Positions 45,116 through 54,497 are shown, numbered from the stretch's first letter. The stretch: 64,000 nucleotides of DNA from G963664115 sp965263045 (GCA_965263045.1 CBDHGK010000041.1:4030001-4094000), one strand, 5' to 3'. Numbers and translations: made by a program. Notes: generated by a model not told the origin, from the letters alone.

Positions 45116-46627
45116 ATGAAGGCAATGATCATAACTCTGGCACTGGTCATGCAGGGACCGGGGCTTGCGCAGCAAGCAAACGTTTCGCCGATGGTCGCCT
45201 CCAATGGCGCGTTCACTGGAGAGGGGGCACGGTTCGTTCAGGACGCCGGCCCGGGTCAGGGAGGCCCGCTGCCGGCCGTCCAGCTGGAACTGGAACAGGA
45301 CCCTGGATCGAATCCGTTCGATGTGCTTGTCAGTGCCGGAGACCTCCGCCAGCTCCTCATTGCACTCTCGCAGGCCAACGGCCTGAGCCTCGTGATGGGA
45401 CCGGAAATTTCGGGCACGGTCGATGCCGATCTCCGCGACGTCACCATGGAACAGGCTCTGGCGGTGATTCTGGATCCACTTGGACTGGAATATCAGATCG
45501 AGGGAGAACTCCTCCGGGTCAATGAACCTCAGATGGAACGCCGGGCCTTCGAATTCGACTACATCACCACCGAGCGAGCACTCAGCCGCTCTCTCTCGGC
45601 AAGCGCTTCGGCTGGCGGAGGCGGTGTCAACGGCAATGTCCGCATCGCGGGTGAAGGGAGTGGCGGAAATTCGAGCACTTCGATCTCCGGTACCGAGAGC
45701 ACCAACCTCCTGGCGGATATCGAGACAGACCTGGCCACGCTGAAGTCGGCTGAGGGCCAGATTATTTACAACCAACTCGCGGGTCTGATCTTCGCCACCG
45801 ATTTCAGACCCTACCTGGACGCGATCGGAACCTACTTGGAACTCATCCAGAACGCCGTCAACCGGCAGGTTGTGATCGAGGCCAGAATCATCGAGGTCAA
45901 GCTCAACGACAACTTCCGCGCCGGCGTCGACTGGTCGGCGATCCTCGGCAATACCGGAACCCTGACACAGAGCCTCGGACCCGATGTCGGGAACGGTTTC
46001 AACTTCAACGTCGCCCATGGCGACTTCACGACCCTGATTCAAACCCTCTCGACACGCGGAGAGGTCAACGTCCTCACGGCTTCAAGTATTTCGACACTCA
46101 ACAACCAGCCGGCCGTGATCCGCGTCGGTACGCAGGATGTATTCTTTACGACAACGAGTCAGGTGAACCCGGAAACCGGACTCACCATCTCCACGGCCAC
46201 GACCCCGGCCACCATCAACGAAGGTGTCGTGCTGGACGTGACTCCGCAGATCAGCTCCGATGGCATTATTACGATGAACATTCATCCAACCATCACGGAA
46301 CGCACCGGGCAGGCGACCTCTCCTGATGGAAACTCGGTTCCGATCGTCGAGGTACGCGAAACCGATACGGTGTTGCGGGTCCTCGAGGGCGACACCATCT
46401 TTATCGCGGGATTGATCTCGGACCGAACACTCGAAGAAGCGACGAAAGTGCCGGTGCTCGGCGATATACCCCTGCTGGGTAACTTGTTCAGGAGAGTCGA
46501 ACGCGAAACGCGAAAGACAGACATGGTGATCCTGCTGACGCCGACAATAACCACGGTTCAGAGCGCGGCGGAGTATGCGCGCCAGCGCTTGGAAAACCAG
46601 ACAAACCTGAGGAAATCCCTGGACTGA
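45116..46627 (+). CDS. Outer-membrane secretin (PilQ/GspD/MshL-like)
   Basis: A 503-residue secretin. The start at 45116 follows AAGGGAG; the open frame extends far upstream through pilO and pilP, but that part is not coding. A signal peptide ends near GLAQQ. A short N0/STN-like domain (LRQLLIALSQANGLSLVMGPEISGTVDADLRDVTMEQAL) precedes a Gly/Ser-rich stretch (about 160-200) and the secretin domain, with VEARIIEVKLNDNFRAGVDW and VPVLGDIPLLGNLFRRVERETRKTDMVILLTPTI near the end. It lacks the many N-domains of GspD, which resembles MshL. It forms the outer-membrane channel. Confidence 0.92.
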   Translation: MKAMIITLALVMQGPGLAQQANVSPMVASNGAFTGEGARFVQDAGPGQGGPLPAVQLELEQDPGSNPFDVLVSAGDLRQLLIALSQANGLSLVMGPEISGTVDADLRDVTMEQALAVILDPLGLEYQIEGELLRVNEPQMERRAFEFDYITTERALSRSLSASASAGGGGVNGNVRIAGEGSGGNSSTSISGTESTNLLADIETDLATLKSAEGQIIYNQLAGLIFATDFRPYLDAIGTYLELIQNAVNRQVVIEARIIEVKLNDNFRAGVDWSAILGNTGTLTQSLGPDVGNGFNFNVAHGDFTTLIQTLSTRGEVNVLTASSISTLNNQPAVIRVGTQDVFFTTTSQVNPETGLTISTATTPATINEGVVLDVTPQISSDGIITMNIHPTITERTGQATSPDGNSVPIVEVRETDTVLRVLEGDTIFIAGLISDRTLEEATKVPVLGDIPLLGNLFRRVERETRKTDMVILLTPTITTVQSAAEYARQRLENQTNLRKSLD

Positions 46628-46684
46628 AACCTGCAAAGCAATCCGCGGCGGGCTCCAACGTCGCCGCGGGTCGCTCGGAACTTC

Positions 46685-47650
46685 ATGTACGAAGCACACT
46701 ACGGACTGACCGAACCACCGTTCAGCCTGACGCCGGATCCCAAGTACTTCTACAGAAGTGAAGGCCATACCCGGGCTTTCGAACTCCTGCAGTACGGCAT
46801 CGAACGCCGCGAGGGGTTCATGCTCGTCTACGGGGACATCGGAACCGGCAAAACCACGCTGTGCCGGACAGTACTGGGCGCCATAGACCAGGATGTATCG
46901 ACGGCCCTCCTGCTGAACCCTTTCCTGTCGGAGATCGACCTGATCAAAGCGATCCTGGAGGATTTCAGCGTCAAGCTTCCGGGACGGAAAGATGCTCAGG
47001 GAAGCCTCAGCAAGCAGGATCTCATCAATGCTCTGAACGACTTTCTTCTGAAGACCCGCGAGTCGGGCGGCCGGGCGGTTGTGATGATCGATGAAGCCCA
47101 GAACATCCCTGTGGACACCCTCGAACAGATCCGGATTCTGTCAAATCTTGAAACGCACAAGGAAAAACTGCTGCAGATCGTCCTGGTCGGACAGCTCAAC
47201 CTCATCGACGTTCTCTCCGAACCCGCTCTGAAACAGCTTTTTCAGAGGGTATCCATCAAGTGCGAATTGTCAGCACTGTCGGAGGTCGAGGTTGCCGATT
47301 ATGTCCGCCATCGCCTGTCCGTTGCGGGTGGGTCTCCGGCGAAGATCTCGTTCAACCCCTCGGGAATCAGAAAGATCTACAAGTATTCGGGCGGTGTACC
47401 GCGAATAATCAATCTGATCGCCGACCGGGCACTGCTTGCAGGCATGGCCCTCGGCGCGGCCACAATCGACGGAGATGTCTGCCTGAGGGCGGTCAATAAC
47501 CTGGGCTTGAACAAACCGGAGGCTTCATCGGGCTGGTGGAACCGTTCGAAGGAGAAAATCGGGATCAAGAAAACCGCTTTCGTTGTGGGTGTCTCGATAC
47601 TTGTCGCAATCGTTGTCGTTGCCCTGATCGGCGGATTCGGAGCAAACTAG
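46685..47650 (+). CDS. ExeA/MshM-like ATPase
   Basis: A 321-residue protein of the GspA/ExeA type: MYEAHYGLTEPPFSLTPDPKYFY is the typical start, Walker A GDIGTGKT is at 50-57, AVVMIDEAQNIP the Walker B, and FQRVSIKCELSALSEVEVADYV and YSGGVPRIINLIADRALL follow. A membrane helix lies near the C-terminus (about 293-315), but the peptidoglycan-binding domain of ExeA is absent, as in MshM. It probably helps the secretin pass the cell wall. The next gene starts two bases after its stop. Confidence 0.9.
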   Translation: MYEAHYGLTEPPFSLTPDPKYFYRSEGHTRAFELLQYGIERREGFMLVYGDIGTGKTTLCRTVLGAIDQDVSTALLLNPFLSEIDLIKAILEDFSVKLPGRKDAQGSLSKQDLINALNDFLLKTRESGGRAVVMIDEAQNIPVDTLEQIRILSNLETHKEKLLQIVLVGQLNLIDVLSEPALKQLFQRVSIKCELSALSEVEVADYVRHRLSVAGGSPAKISFNPSGIRKIYKYSGGVPRIINLIADRALLAGMALGAATIDGDVCLRAVNNLGLNKPEASSGWWNRSKEKIGIKKTAFVVGVSILVAIVVVALIGGFGAN

Positions 47651-47651
47651 A

Positions 47652-48947
47652 ATGAGTCTGATACTGGATGCACTGCGAAAAGCCAGGAGCCTTACACGGA
47701 GATCGGCGCCCCAACGTGCGCCGGCGTATCTGAAGAGCTTCGGCTTTGATGGTAAACGGGCTGGGGCGAAGACGTCGAGAAAGATTCTCACGACCTATGT
47801 CCTGCCAATCGCAATCCTCTCGACCGTCCTCGCAAGCGGCCTGATCGCCTATATCCGATGGACGGGCACGTCTTCGATGCAGCAGCAGGCACAGATGCTC
47901 GAAACCGGAGACGTCCAACTCCCCGGCGACGATCCTGTGAATGTTCTTAACGATCCGGACGGGGTCGCGGTTCCGGAAATTACCGATTCTGCCGATGCGG
48001 TGGCGAATGGGGACGATCCCGATGCCGTGTCCGAGGCCCCGGCGGAAATTACGGTCGCCAATCCTTCACCCGAAACCCCGGTTGCCAACCCCGTGGTGGA
48101 CACCGCAGGTCGACCCGGGCCGACGGCCCTCCCGGAATCTCCGGATCCGGAGCCTGAGCAAGGAACCGAAACGGAGACCGGCTCTTCAGAAGCCCCACCC
48201 GACAGCGTAGACGTCACGGAACAGGCGGAGGGCACTCCCCCGGCGCCGGTCGAAGATGAAACCGGGCCAGCGGCCGCAGCCGACGCGGCACTGGAGGGAC
48301 CCGCCCGGGCCGGGGAACCCCCTCCACCTTCGGACGTCCAGATTAATCCCTCGTCGGGCGATCCCTTCGAACTGGCGATCTTCTACCACCAGAGCGGTGA
48401 CTATGGCACAGCCCTGGAGTACTACAACCAGATGCTGGCCAGAAACCCGATGAATAAGGCGGTCCACAACAATCTGGGACTGATGTATATGGCCATGTCC
48501 AACACCCCTGAAGCCATTGAGGCGTTCAACACCGCGATTCGTATCGACCCCGATTATGACAAGGCCTACAACAATCTAGGTACGGTCCTGATGGCGGACG
48601 GCCAGGATCGGGGCGCGACGCGGGCATTCGGTCGCGCTCTGGAGCTGAATGCGCGAAACGCCGTCGCGATGACGAACCTGGCGATTCTGAGCGAGCGGGC
48701 CGGTGATATCGAACAAGCAAAGTTTCAGTATCTGAATGCACTGCAGGTCGAACCCTCCACTGCGGAAACACACTACAATCTGGCGGTCCTGTACGAAGAA
48801 GAACGCGAGTATGCGAGCGCGCTTGCGCACTACAGATCATTTCTGGAACTGGAATCGAACCGTTTCCCTGATTTCGTGGAGCAGGTCGAGCAGAAAATCC
48901 AGGCACTGTCCGCCCGGCAGGAAACGTCGCCCCGGGCCGCACCTTGA
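47652..48947 (+). CDS. TPR-repeat membrane protein (MshN/PilF-like)
   Basis: A 431-residue protein: short cytoplasmic N-terminus (MSLILDALRKARSL, the usual start of MshN/GspB-type proteins), one helix at about 52-70, a long Pro/Glu/Asp-rich linker (80-230) and at least four TPR units (ALEYYNQMLARNPMNKAVHNNLGLMYMAM; AIEAFNTAIRIDPDYDKAYNNLGTVL; ATRAFGRALELNARNAVAMTNLAIL; AKFQYLNALQVEPSTAETHYNLAVLY). A scaffold role in secretin or pilus assembly is likely. Coupled to the ATPase gene before and the peptidase gene after. Confidence 0.88.
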   Translation: MSLILDALRKARSLTRRSAPQRAPAYLKSFGFDGKRAGAKTSRKILTTYVLPIAILSTVLASGLIAYIRWTGTSSMQQQAQMLETGDVQLPGDDPVNVLNDPDGVAVPEITDSADAVANGDDPDAVSEAPAEITVANPSPETPVANPVVDTAGRPGPTALPESPDPEPEQGTETETGSSEAPPDSVDVTEQAEGTPPAPVEDETGPAAAADAALEGPARAGEPPPPSDVQINPSSGDPFELAIFYHQSGDYGTALEYYNQMLARNPMNKAVHNNLGLMYMAMSNTPEAIEAFNTAIRIDPDYDKAYNNLGTVLMADGQDRGATRAFGRALELNARNAVAMTNLAILSERAGDIEQAKFQYLNALQVEPSTAETHYNLAVLYEEEREYASALAHYRSFLELESNRFPDFVEQVEQKIQALSARQETSPRAAP

Positions 48948-49561
48948 ACCTGGCCTTTTCCCTCCTGCTCGGCGCGGCCGGTGGCGCGGCGGGCTGGGTC
49001 ATCTACTGCATCGTTGACCGCCACAGCGATCGGTTCTTCCGACATGAACAGACGGCAACCATTGGAGCATCCGCCCTTGTTCTGATGGGAATTGCGCTCC
49101 GTTTCGGATCCGACCCGGCGCTCGCGTTTACCAATAGCGCATTTTCTCTTGTGCTCATCGCAGTCACTCTCTTCGATTTTCGCACCCATGAAATTCCCCT
49201 GTGGGTCACGCTTCCGGGAACGGCTGCGGCGTTGGTCGCAGGCAGTCTTGTCCTGCCTCTCGGTTTTCGGAGGGCGCTGTCAGGATTGGCTTTCGCTGCC
49301 GGCATCCTGATTGTGACAACGCTCGTTGAAGCTCTGAGGCATCAGGAAGTGGGCGGCGGCGACTGGAAATACGCCGCGATGATTGGCGCATTTCTGGGCT
49401 GGCCCGACATCGTCACCGCCCTGGTCATGACTGGAGCGTTCGGGTTCGCCGGGGCACTCGCCCTCAAGGCCATGGGCATCGGGGATCGTCCGATCGCCCT
49501 CGGCCCGTGGCTCAGCGCCGGCGCGATCTCGACACTCATTATTCCCTGGCCGTCTCCGTGA
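48944..49561 (+). CDS. Minimal A24 prepilin peptidase
   Basis: A 205-residue membrane protease that would cut the leaders of the pseudopilins. The TTG start at 48944 overlaps the TPR gene stop by four bases. Catalytic Asp78 lies in LFDFRTHEIP, and Asp140 in the GxGD motif (VGGGDWK). The N-terminal methyltransferase domain with the Cys pairs of PilD/GspO is missing, so methylation may be absent or done elsewhere. It is the only prepilin peptidase in the window. Confidence 0.88.
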   Translation: MNLAFSLLLGAAGGAAGWVIYCIVDRHSDRFFRHEQTATIGASALVLMGIALRFGSDPALAFTNSAFSLVLIAVTLFDFRTHEIPLWVTLPGTAAALVAGSLVLPLGFRRALSGLAFAAGILIVTTLVEALRHQEVGGGDWKYAAMIGAFLGWPDIVTALVMTGAFGFAGALALKAMGIGDRPIALGPWLSAGAISTLIIPWPSP

Positions 49562-49652
49562 TTTGTAATACAGGGTTCCAGGCCAGACTTGCGTCGATCG
49601 CCTGGGGACTGCAAACTGTTAGTTTTGAACGATTAATCGTTGACCCCCACTC

Positions 49653-51125
49653 ATGACGAAATCCCGATATCGCTTCCGTCTCATTCTGGGCATCCCCGTC
49701 GTCGTCGCGTGTTTCACCCTGGCTGCGGGTTTCCTGCCCCTGAACGTGCTCGATTCCGAGATCGGCCGGATCAACGGCGGCGAGCAACTGGCGCCTCTCC
49801 TGATCAATCTCAAGATTGCGGCCCTGTTCATTGCACTGCTGGCCTCAGCGATTGCATTTGCGATCTCCCGATACATCATCGCGCCCGTTGAAGAGATCAT
49901 CGGCCGGATGCGGGAGCTCAACCCGACCCCGTCGGCCGAAGACACGGCTATGGATGACGACGAGATCACATCGCTCTCAAATCTGTACAACCAGACCTTC
50001 GTCCCGCTGAAGGGCTACCTGCGCTCCGCGGATCTGTTCATGCAGATGAGTGAAGGCATCGTCAGCGTGAACGCGGACAGGTCCGTGGCCTTCCTGAACT
50101 CGCCGGTCGAAAAGCTGCTGGATATCCGCAAAGAGGACTACCTGGGGAAAAGCTATACCCAGCTGTTTGCCGGTCGGACGAGAAACTTCCAGGTGCTCAG
50201 AATCATCGACGACGCGCTCAGCCAACGGTCGTTCCAAACCCGGGACATCATTATTTCGACGCGATCGGGTCGAGACGTCTACGTCCGAGCGACCGCATCT
50301 CAGGCCACGGGCAAAGGAGAAGAGTCGATCGGTGTCGTGATCATGATCCGCGATATCGAAGGGTTTTCCCGACTTAGAGATCAACTCCGCAAAATCGACG
50401 TGCTGGCATCCCTGGGAAGCACCGTCAGCGGCATGGCCCACGAGGTCCGGACGCCCCTCGGCTATATCCGGAGCCTCGCTGAGTTGACAGCGGAAGATCT
50501 CCCACCCGACGCCCCCCAGCAGGAATACCTCGGAACGATCATGGCATCGATCGAACGGTTGAATACGATGGTCGAAGACATCCTTTCCTACGCCTCGGTT
50601 CAGGTGGATACCTCGAAGTTCGAAGACCCGGTCACGCTCGTGCGGGAGGCGATCGCCTACACCCGGAATTCGACAATCGAGCGAGAACTGAATCTGATCG
50701 AAGAATACCCCGACGACGAGCTCAGGGTCCGGGGCGATCGGACCAAGTTGATCGAAGTCTTTACCTGTATCTTCAAGAACGCATGTGAAGCGACCTCCCG
50801 GGAAGGCACAATCACCGTCCGGGTACGCCCCGTCCACTTTCTCCACCCGAGCGAGCCCGATCAGGCCACCGTGATGATCGAATTCCACAATGAAGGTTCA
50901 TACATTCAGTCTGAAGACATCGAGAAGCTCTTCGTCCCGTTTTTTACGACAAAGAAGGAAGGTACGGGTCTGGGGCTGTCAATTGCCAAACAGCTGGTCG
51001 AAGCCCACGAAGGAACGATTCATGTTGAAAGCGATTCAACCAGCGGTACCCTGTTCAGGGTGCTGCTCCCTTCGGGCCCTTCGTCAGTCGAACCCGTAGC
51101 CGAATTGAACGCAGCGACTCCGTAA
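49653..51125 (+). CDS. PilS-like membrane histidine kinase
   Basis: A 490-residue sensor kinase: two helices (about 9-28 and 52-74), a HAMP-like stretch (ISRYIIAPVEEIIGRM), a PAS domain (FMQMSEGIVSVNADRSVAFLNSPVEKLLDI to IGVVIMIRDI), then SGMAHEVRTPLGYIRSLAEL with the phospho-His, N-box FKNACEA and the lid GTGLGLSIAKQLVEAH. The next gene is an NtrC-class regulator, and the pair lies inside a pilus locus, as PilS-PilR do. It probably senses pilus or envelope state and controls the pseudopilin promoter (inference). Confidence 0.9.
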   Translation: MTKSRYRFRLILGIPVVVACFTLAAGFLPLNVLDSEIGRINGGEQLAPLLINLKIAALFIALLASAIAFAISRYIIAPVEEIIGRMRELNPTPSAEDTAMDDDEITSLSNLYNQTFVPLKGYLRSADLFMQMSEGIVSVNADRSVAFLNSPVEKLLDIRKEDYLGKSYTQLFAGRTRNFQVLRIIDDALSQRSFQTRDIIISTRSGRDVYVRATASQATGKGEESIGVVIMIRDIEGFSRLRDQLRKIDVLASLGSTVSGMAHEVRTPLGYIRSLAELTAEDLPPDAPQQEYLGTIMASIERLNTMVEDILSYASVQVDTSKFEDPVTLVREAIAYTRNSTIERELNLIEEYPDDELRVRGDRTKLIEVFTCIFKNACEATSREGTITVRVRPVHFLHPSEPDQATVMIEFHNEGSYIQSEDIEKLFVPFFTTKKEGTGLGLSIAKQLVEAHEGTIHVESDSTSGTLFRVLLPSGPSSVEPVAELNAATP

Positions 51126-51171
51126 GATCCGAAAGGGCCCGGTCCCCGAACCCGACCTCTATTTCAAACTG

Positions 51172-52572
51172 ATGCAAGAATCTGTGCTCATAGTCGACGA
51201 CGAGGAAGTTTCCCGGTTCGTTCTGAATGAAGCGCTGACAAAACGCGGCTATGCCGTGACCCAGGCCGGGGACGCGGAGGAGGGAATCAAGAAATTCAAG
51301 CAGGAACCCAGTGATCTGATTCTGCTCGACATTCAGCTGCCCGGCATCAGCGGCATCGACGCTATTCCCAGATTCAAGGAAATCGATCCTTCCGTCGTGA
51401 TTCTGATGATCACAGCATTGAGTTCGAAGGAAATGGCGATCGAAGCGATCCGGCGCGGAGCGTATGACTACTTCGCAAAGCCCTACCGGATGGAAGAGAT
51501 GGAGATCGTCGTCCGGCGCTCGCTCGAACGCCGCCAACTTGAACGCGATTTGCGGATGCTGCGGGAACAGGTCAGCCATACGTTCCATGTGCAGAACATC
51601 ATCGGCAAGAGCGGGGCGATACAGGAGATTCTCCGGCTGATCAGCCGAGTCGCCGACACGACGGCAACCGTCCTGATCTGGGGAGAAACGGGAACGGGCA
51701 AAGAGCTGATCGCACGGGCCATTCATCAGAACAGTCCACGGGCGCACAAAGCCATGGTCAAGCTCAACTGCGCCGGCATCCCCGAGGGGCTCCTCGAGAG
51801 CGAGTTGTTCGGTTTCGAAAAGGGTGCGTTCACGGGCGCAACGGGACGCAAGATCGGAAAATTTGAGTTGGCGGATCAGGGGACCATCTTCCTCGATGAA
51901 ATCGGAGACATGAACCTCCAGGCGCAGGCCAAAATTCTGCGGATCCTGCAGGAAATGGAATTCGAACGACTGGGCGGGACAAAGGCGATCTCGATTGATG
52001 TCCGTGTGATCGCAGCGACCAACAAAGACCTCTCACAAGCCGTTCAGGAGAAGGTTTTCCGCGAGGATCTGTTCCACCGCCTGAATTTGTTTTCGGTACG
52101 CATGCCAGCCCTGCGCGAACGGATCGAGGATATCCCCATCCTGGCTGAGCATTTCCTCTATGGAGCCAATACCAGCTTTGGACGCGCGGTCAGGGCCATC
52201 TCCTCAGATGCGATGAACCAGTTGCTCGAGTACCGCTGGCCCGGTAACATCCGCGAGCTCAAGAATACGATCGAACGTGCCGTGCTGATCGCCGATGGTG
52301 AAACCCTGACCACCAAGTTCCTCCCACCCCACCTCGGCAACCGGATCGACGACAAACGATCAACCGCTGCCCCCGCCACGACGCAGGACCTGAACGAAAC
52401 GGTCAGAAACGTGGAACGTCAGTTGATCCTGGACGCCCTGGAGCGTTCCGACGGTGTGCAGCGGAAGGCCGCCCGGATGCTCGGAATCACCGAACGCGTT
52501 CTCTGGTACAAGGTAAAGAAATACGAGATCAACGTCGGCGAAGACGACGCCTCCACTTCCAGTCACTCCTGA
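51172..52572 (+). CDS. PilR/NtrC-like sigma-54-dependent response regulator
   Basis: A 466-residue activator. Receiver domain 1-120 with LIVDDEEVSRF, phospho-Asp in ILLDIQLPGISG and FAKPYRMEE. The AAA+ domain has Walker A GETGTGKE, ESELFGFEKGAFTGATGRKIGKFE with the GAFTGA loop that contacts sigma-54, Walker B GTIFLDEIGDM and YRWPGNIRELKN. A Fis-type helix-turn-helix (DGVQRKAARMLGITERVLWYKVKKYEI) ends it. All parts needed to activate sigma-54 promoters are present; a matching promoter lies 206 bases downstream. Confidence 0.95.
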   Translation: MQESVLIVDDEEVSRFVLNEALTKRGYAVTQAGDAEEGIKKFKQEPSDLILLDIQLPGISGIDAIPRFKEIDPSVVILMITALSSKEMAIEAIRRGAYDYFAKPYRMEEMEIVVRRSLERRQLERDLRMLREQVSHTFHVQNIIGKSGAIQEILRLISRVADTTATVLIWGETGTGKELIARAIHQNSPRAHKAMVKLNCAGIPEGLLESELFGFEKGAFTGATGRKIGKFELADQGTIFLDEIGDMNLQAQAKILRILQEMEFERLGGTKAISIDVRVIAATNKDLSQAVQEKVFREDLFHRLNLFSVRMPALRERIEDIPILAEHFLYGANTSFGRAVRAISSDAMNQLLEYRWPGNIRELKNTIERAVLIADGETLTTKFLPPHLGNRIDDKRSTAAPATTQDLNETVRNVERQLILDALERSDGVQRKAARMLGITERVLWYKVKKYEINVGEDDASTSSHS

Positions 52573-52777
52573 ACCGCGCCCGGGTTTCGGCATTATCTGC
52601 CAATCGAGAGCCGTTACCCATTGCCGTTTGCGGCGAATATGCGCACCAAATTGGAGCCACGATGACGATAAGAGGAATTGAAGGATCTGACGGATTGCGT
52701 AGATAAAACCCGGGGCATCAACGGAAATGGTAGATCAGAAATACGGTGAATCCCATATTTATCAATGTTTTGACTAA

Positions 52778-52793
52778 TGGTAAGCCGATTGCA
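52778..52793 (+). promoter_or_regulatory. Sigma-54 (-24/-12) promoter of the pseudopilin cluster
   Basis: TGGTAAGCCGATTGCA matches TGGCACG-N4-TTGCA with GG and GC ten bases apart. The start would be near 52804. It lies between the sigma-54 activator gene and the first pseudopilin-like gene. It excludes the ATG at 52777 as the start of that gene if used. Confidence 0.65.
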
Positions 52794-52812
52794 AATACAG
52801 CGCCGAGGACCA

Positions 52813-53505
52813 GTGATAAATCCGGCACATACATTAGGCAACGATCGCGGAGTCGCCACTTCCCTGATCGAAGCGGTCGTCATTATAGCCGTCTCGGCCA
52901 TCCTGACCACGATCACGATTGTTCCGGCGGTAGGTGGCCTGGAGGACGCGAGGATTGCAAAGGCTTTCAGCGACACTGAATCGATCGGGATCGCAGTTCA
53001 CAACTTCGTTCAGGACACCGGCGCCCCGCCCGCATTCAAGTCCGGGCAGGGGACGTCGGCAACGGATGCCATTTTCCGCGTCCTGGAGACGATGGGTGAA
53101 GACCCAACCGACGATACGAACACGTGGCCGACCGGTGCAGACGACATCGACCTGCTGGCCAATCACCTGATGTTGAACCGCCCGAATGGCACCGGGCCCG
53201 CCTATCCCCGGATCGGCGAACGTGCCTTCAACAGGTTGAAGGGCTGGAACGGACCATATTTGAGTCAGGCTGCGGGTTCGGACCCGTGGGGCGACAAGTA
53301 CTTCGTAAATGTTCAGTTCCTCACGCCCCAGGGCGTGGCTCAAATCCGTGACGATCCGGACAACCCCGTGGCTGTTCCGACCGGGACGCGGGTGGCGGTC
53401 GTCGTGCTCTCGCCGGGGCCGGACCGAACGATCGAAACCGATTTTGCTCAACCCTACGATGCATTCGTCACCGGCGGGGATGACATTATTTTCAGAATCC
53501 AGTGA
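52813..53505 (+). CDS. Pseudopilin-like protein with non-canonical leader
   Basis: About 230 residues from a GTG at 52813 with GAGGA just upstream; an ATG at 52777 in the same frame would overlap the -24 box. The leader ends in NDRG and is followed by VATSLIEAVVIIAVSAILTTITIVP, a pilin-like helix, but Glu is at position 7 instead of 5. The rest is pseudopilin-like: FNRLKGWNGPYLSQAAGSDPWGDKYFVN, VVVLSPGPDRTIET and FVTGGDDIIFRI. DPWGDKY and GGDD recur in the other members and match the calcium-binding core of GspG-type pilins. Whether it is processed normally is open. Confidence 0.78.
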   Translation: MINPAHTLGNDRGVATSLIEAVVIIAVSAILTTITIVPAVGGLEDARIAKAFSDTESIGIAVHNFVQDTGAPPAFKSGQGTSATDAIFRVLETMGEDPTDDTNTWPTGADDIDLLANHLMLNRPNGTGPAYPRIGERAFNRLKGWNGPYLSQAAGSDPWGDKYFVNVQFLTPQGVAQIRDDPDNPVAVPTGTRVAVVVLSPGPDRTIETDFAQPYDAFVTGGDDIIFRIQ

Positions 53506-53556
53506 AATGGATACAGCGGCAATCTTTTTAACGCTTCATCGCAAGGGAGAACGCAA

Positions 53557-54138
53557 ATGAAAGCGAACCGAGGTTTCACCTTGATCGAACTCGCAGTGGT
53601 TCTGGCCATCATCGCCGTCCTGGCGGCCATTCTGACACCCCTGGTGACCAGCTATATCGACCAGGCGCGCACCACAAGGGCCGCAGCCGACGTCCGCGCC
53701 ATCGCCCAGGCGGCACAGTTGTACAAGCGGGATACCGGACAGTACCCGATATACGCGGACGCGGCCAACGCGGCCCTCGACAATGCGGAATTGGATCTGT
53801 TGAGCACCGGCACGACGCCTACAATCGTTGGGGCCGGCTGGGTCCTGACTTCCTTCGGGTCGATGGAAACTTTCATCAACCAGAACCAGCTGGGTCTTCC
53901 GACGAACAACCCCTCCCGTGGGCGAGTCGCTTTCCGTGGGCCATACCTGGCGTCGATCAACGAGGATCCGTGGGGGAACGCCTATATCATCGCATCGGAC
54001 AACCTGGCGTTGGCTTCGGTAAACATTGCGATCGCCATATCCGCCGGACCGAACGGGACTCTGGACACGGCTCGCGATCAGGCCCAGACCGCGGCGCTGG
54101 CGGTCACAGGCGACGACATTGCCGTTCGGATCAACTAA
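53557..54138 (+). CDS. GspG-like major pseudopilin candidate
   Basis: A 193-residue pilin-like protein after AAGGGAG. Short leader MKANRG, cut before FTLIELAVVLAIIAVLAAILTPLV with Glu5. The alpha helix continues in YIDQARTTRAAADVRAIAQAAQLYKRDTGQYP, then RVAFRGPYLASINEDPWGNAYI with the GspG-type DPWGN loop, and ISAGPNGTLDT and GDDIAVRI. The canonical leader and length make it the best candidate for the major subunit. Confidence 0.9.
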   Translation: MKANRGFTLIELAVVLAIIAVLAAILTPLVTSYIDQARTTRAAADVRAIAQAAQLYKRDTGQYPIYADAANAALDNAELDLLSTGTTPTIVGAGWVLTSFGSMETFINQNQLGLPTNNPSRGRVAFRGPYLASINEDPWGNAYIIASDNLALASVNIAIAISAGPNGTLDTARDQAQTAALAVTGDDIAVRIN

Positions 54139-54201
54139 CTGAACCCGGTCAACACGCCTGGCAACCCGACGCAGGGCCAGGCGTCAGTATCAGCGACCGA
54201 T

Positions 54202-54474
54202 TTGAAGAGTGAACGGGTGCGAAGTCGGGGGTGGGCGGGTCAACAAACGAGCCCAGAATACGAATTGGAACTTCGCACTTCGACTCTCAGATGTTTCACA
54301 CTGATCGAACTGGCTGTCGTTCTCGCCATCATCGCGATTCTGGCAGCGGTACTGACCCCGATGATCACCGGATATATCGACCAGGCGAGGAACACCCGGG
54401 CGGCGGCAGACATACGGGCTGTCGCGACGACTATCCTGGCGTACAAGCGAGACACATGGCGGACCACAGACTGA
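54202..54474 (+). pseudogene. Truncated pseudopilin relic
   Basis: A 90-codon frame that keeps only the helix of a pilin (FTLIELAVVLAIIAILAAVLTPMITGYIDQARNTRAAADIRAVATTILAYKRDT) and ends soon after. It is close to the helix of the gene at 53557, pointing to a partial duplication. The residue before Phe is Cys, not Gly, so the peptidase should not cut it. The start is TTG without a ribosome site. Confidence 0.75.
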
Positions 54475-54497
54475 GCAGTTTTCGACGGAGGAGCATC

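Noticed and set aside
54202..54474. Short Geobacter-type PilA (helix-only pilin)
   Set aside because: Helix-only length is similar, but the cleavage Gly is replaced by Cys, there is no ribosome site, and it looks like a truncated duplicate.
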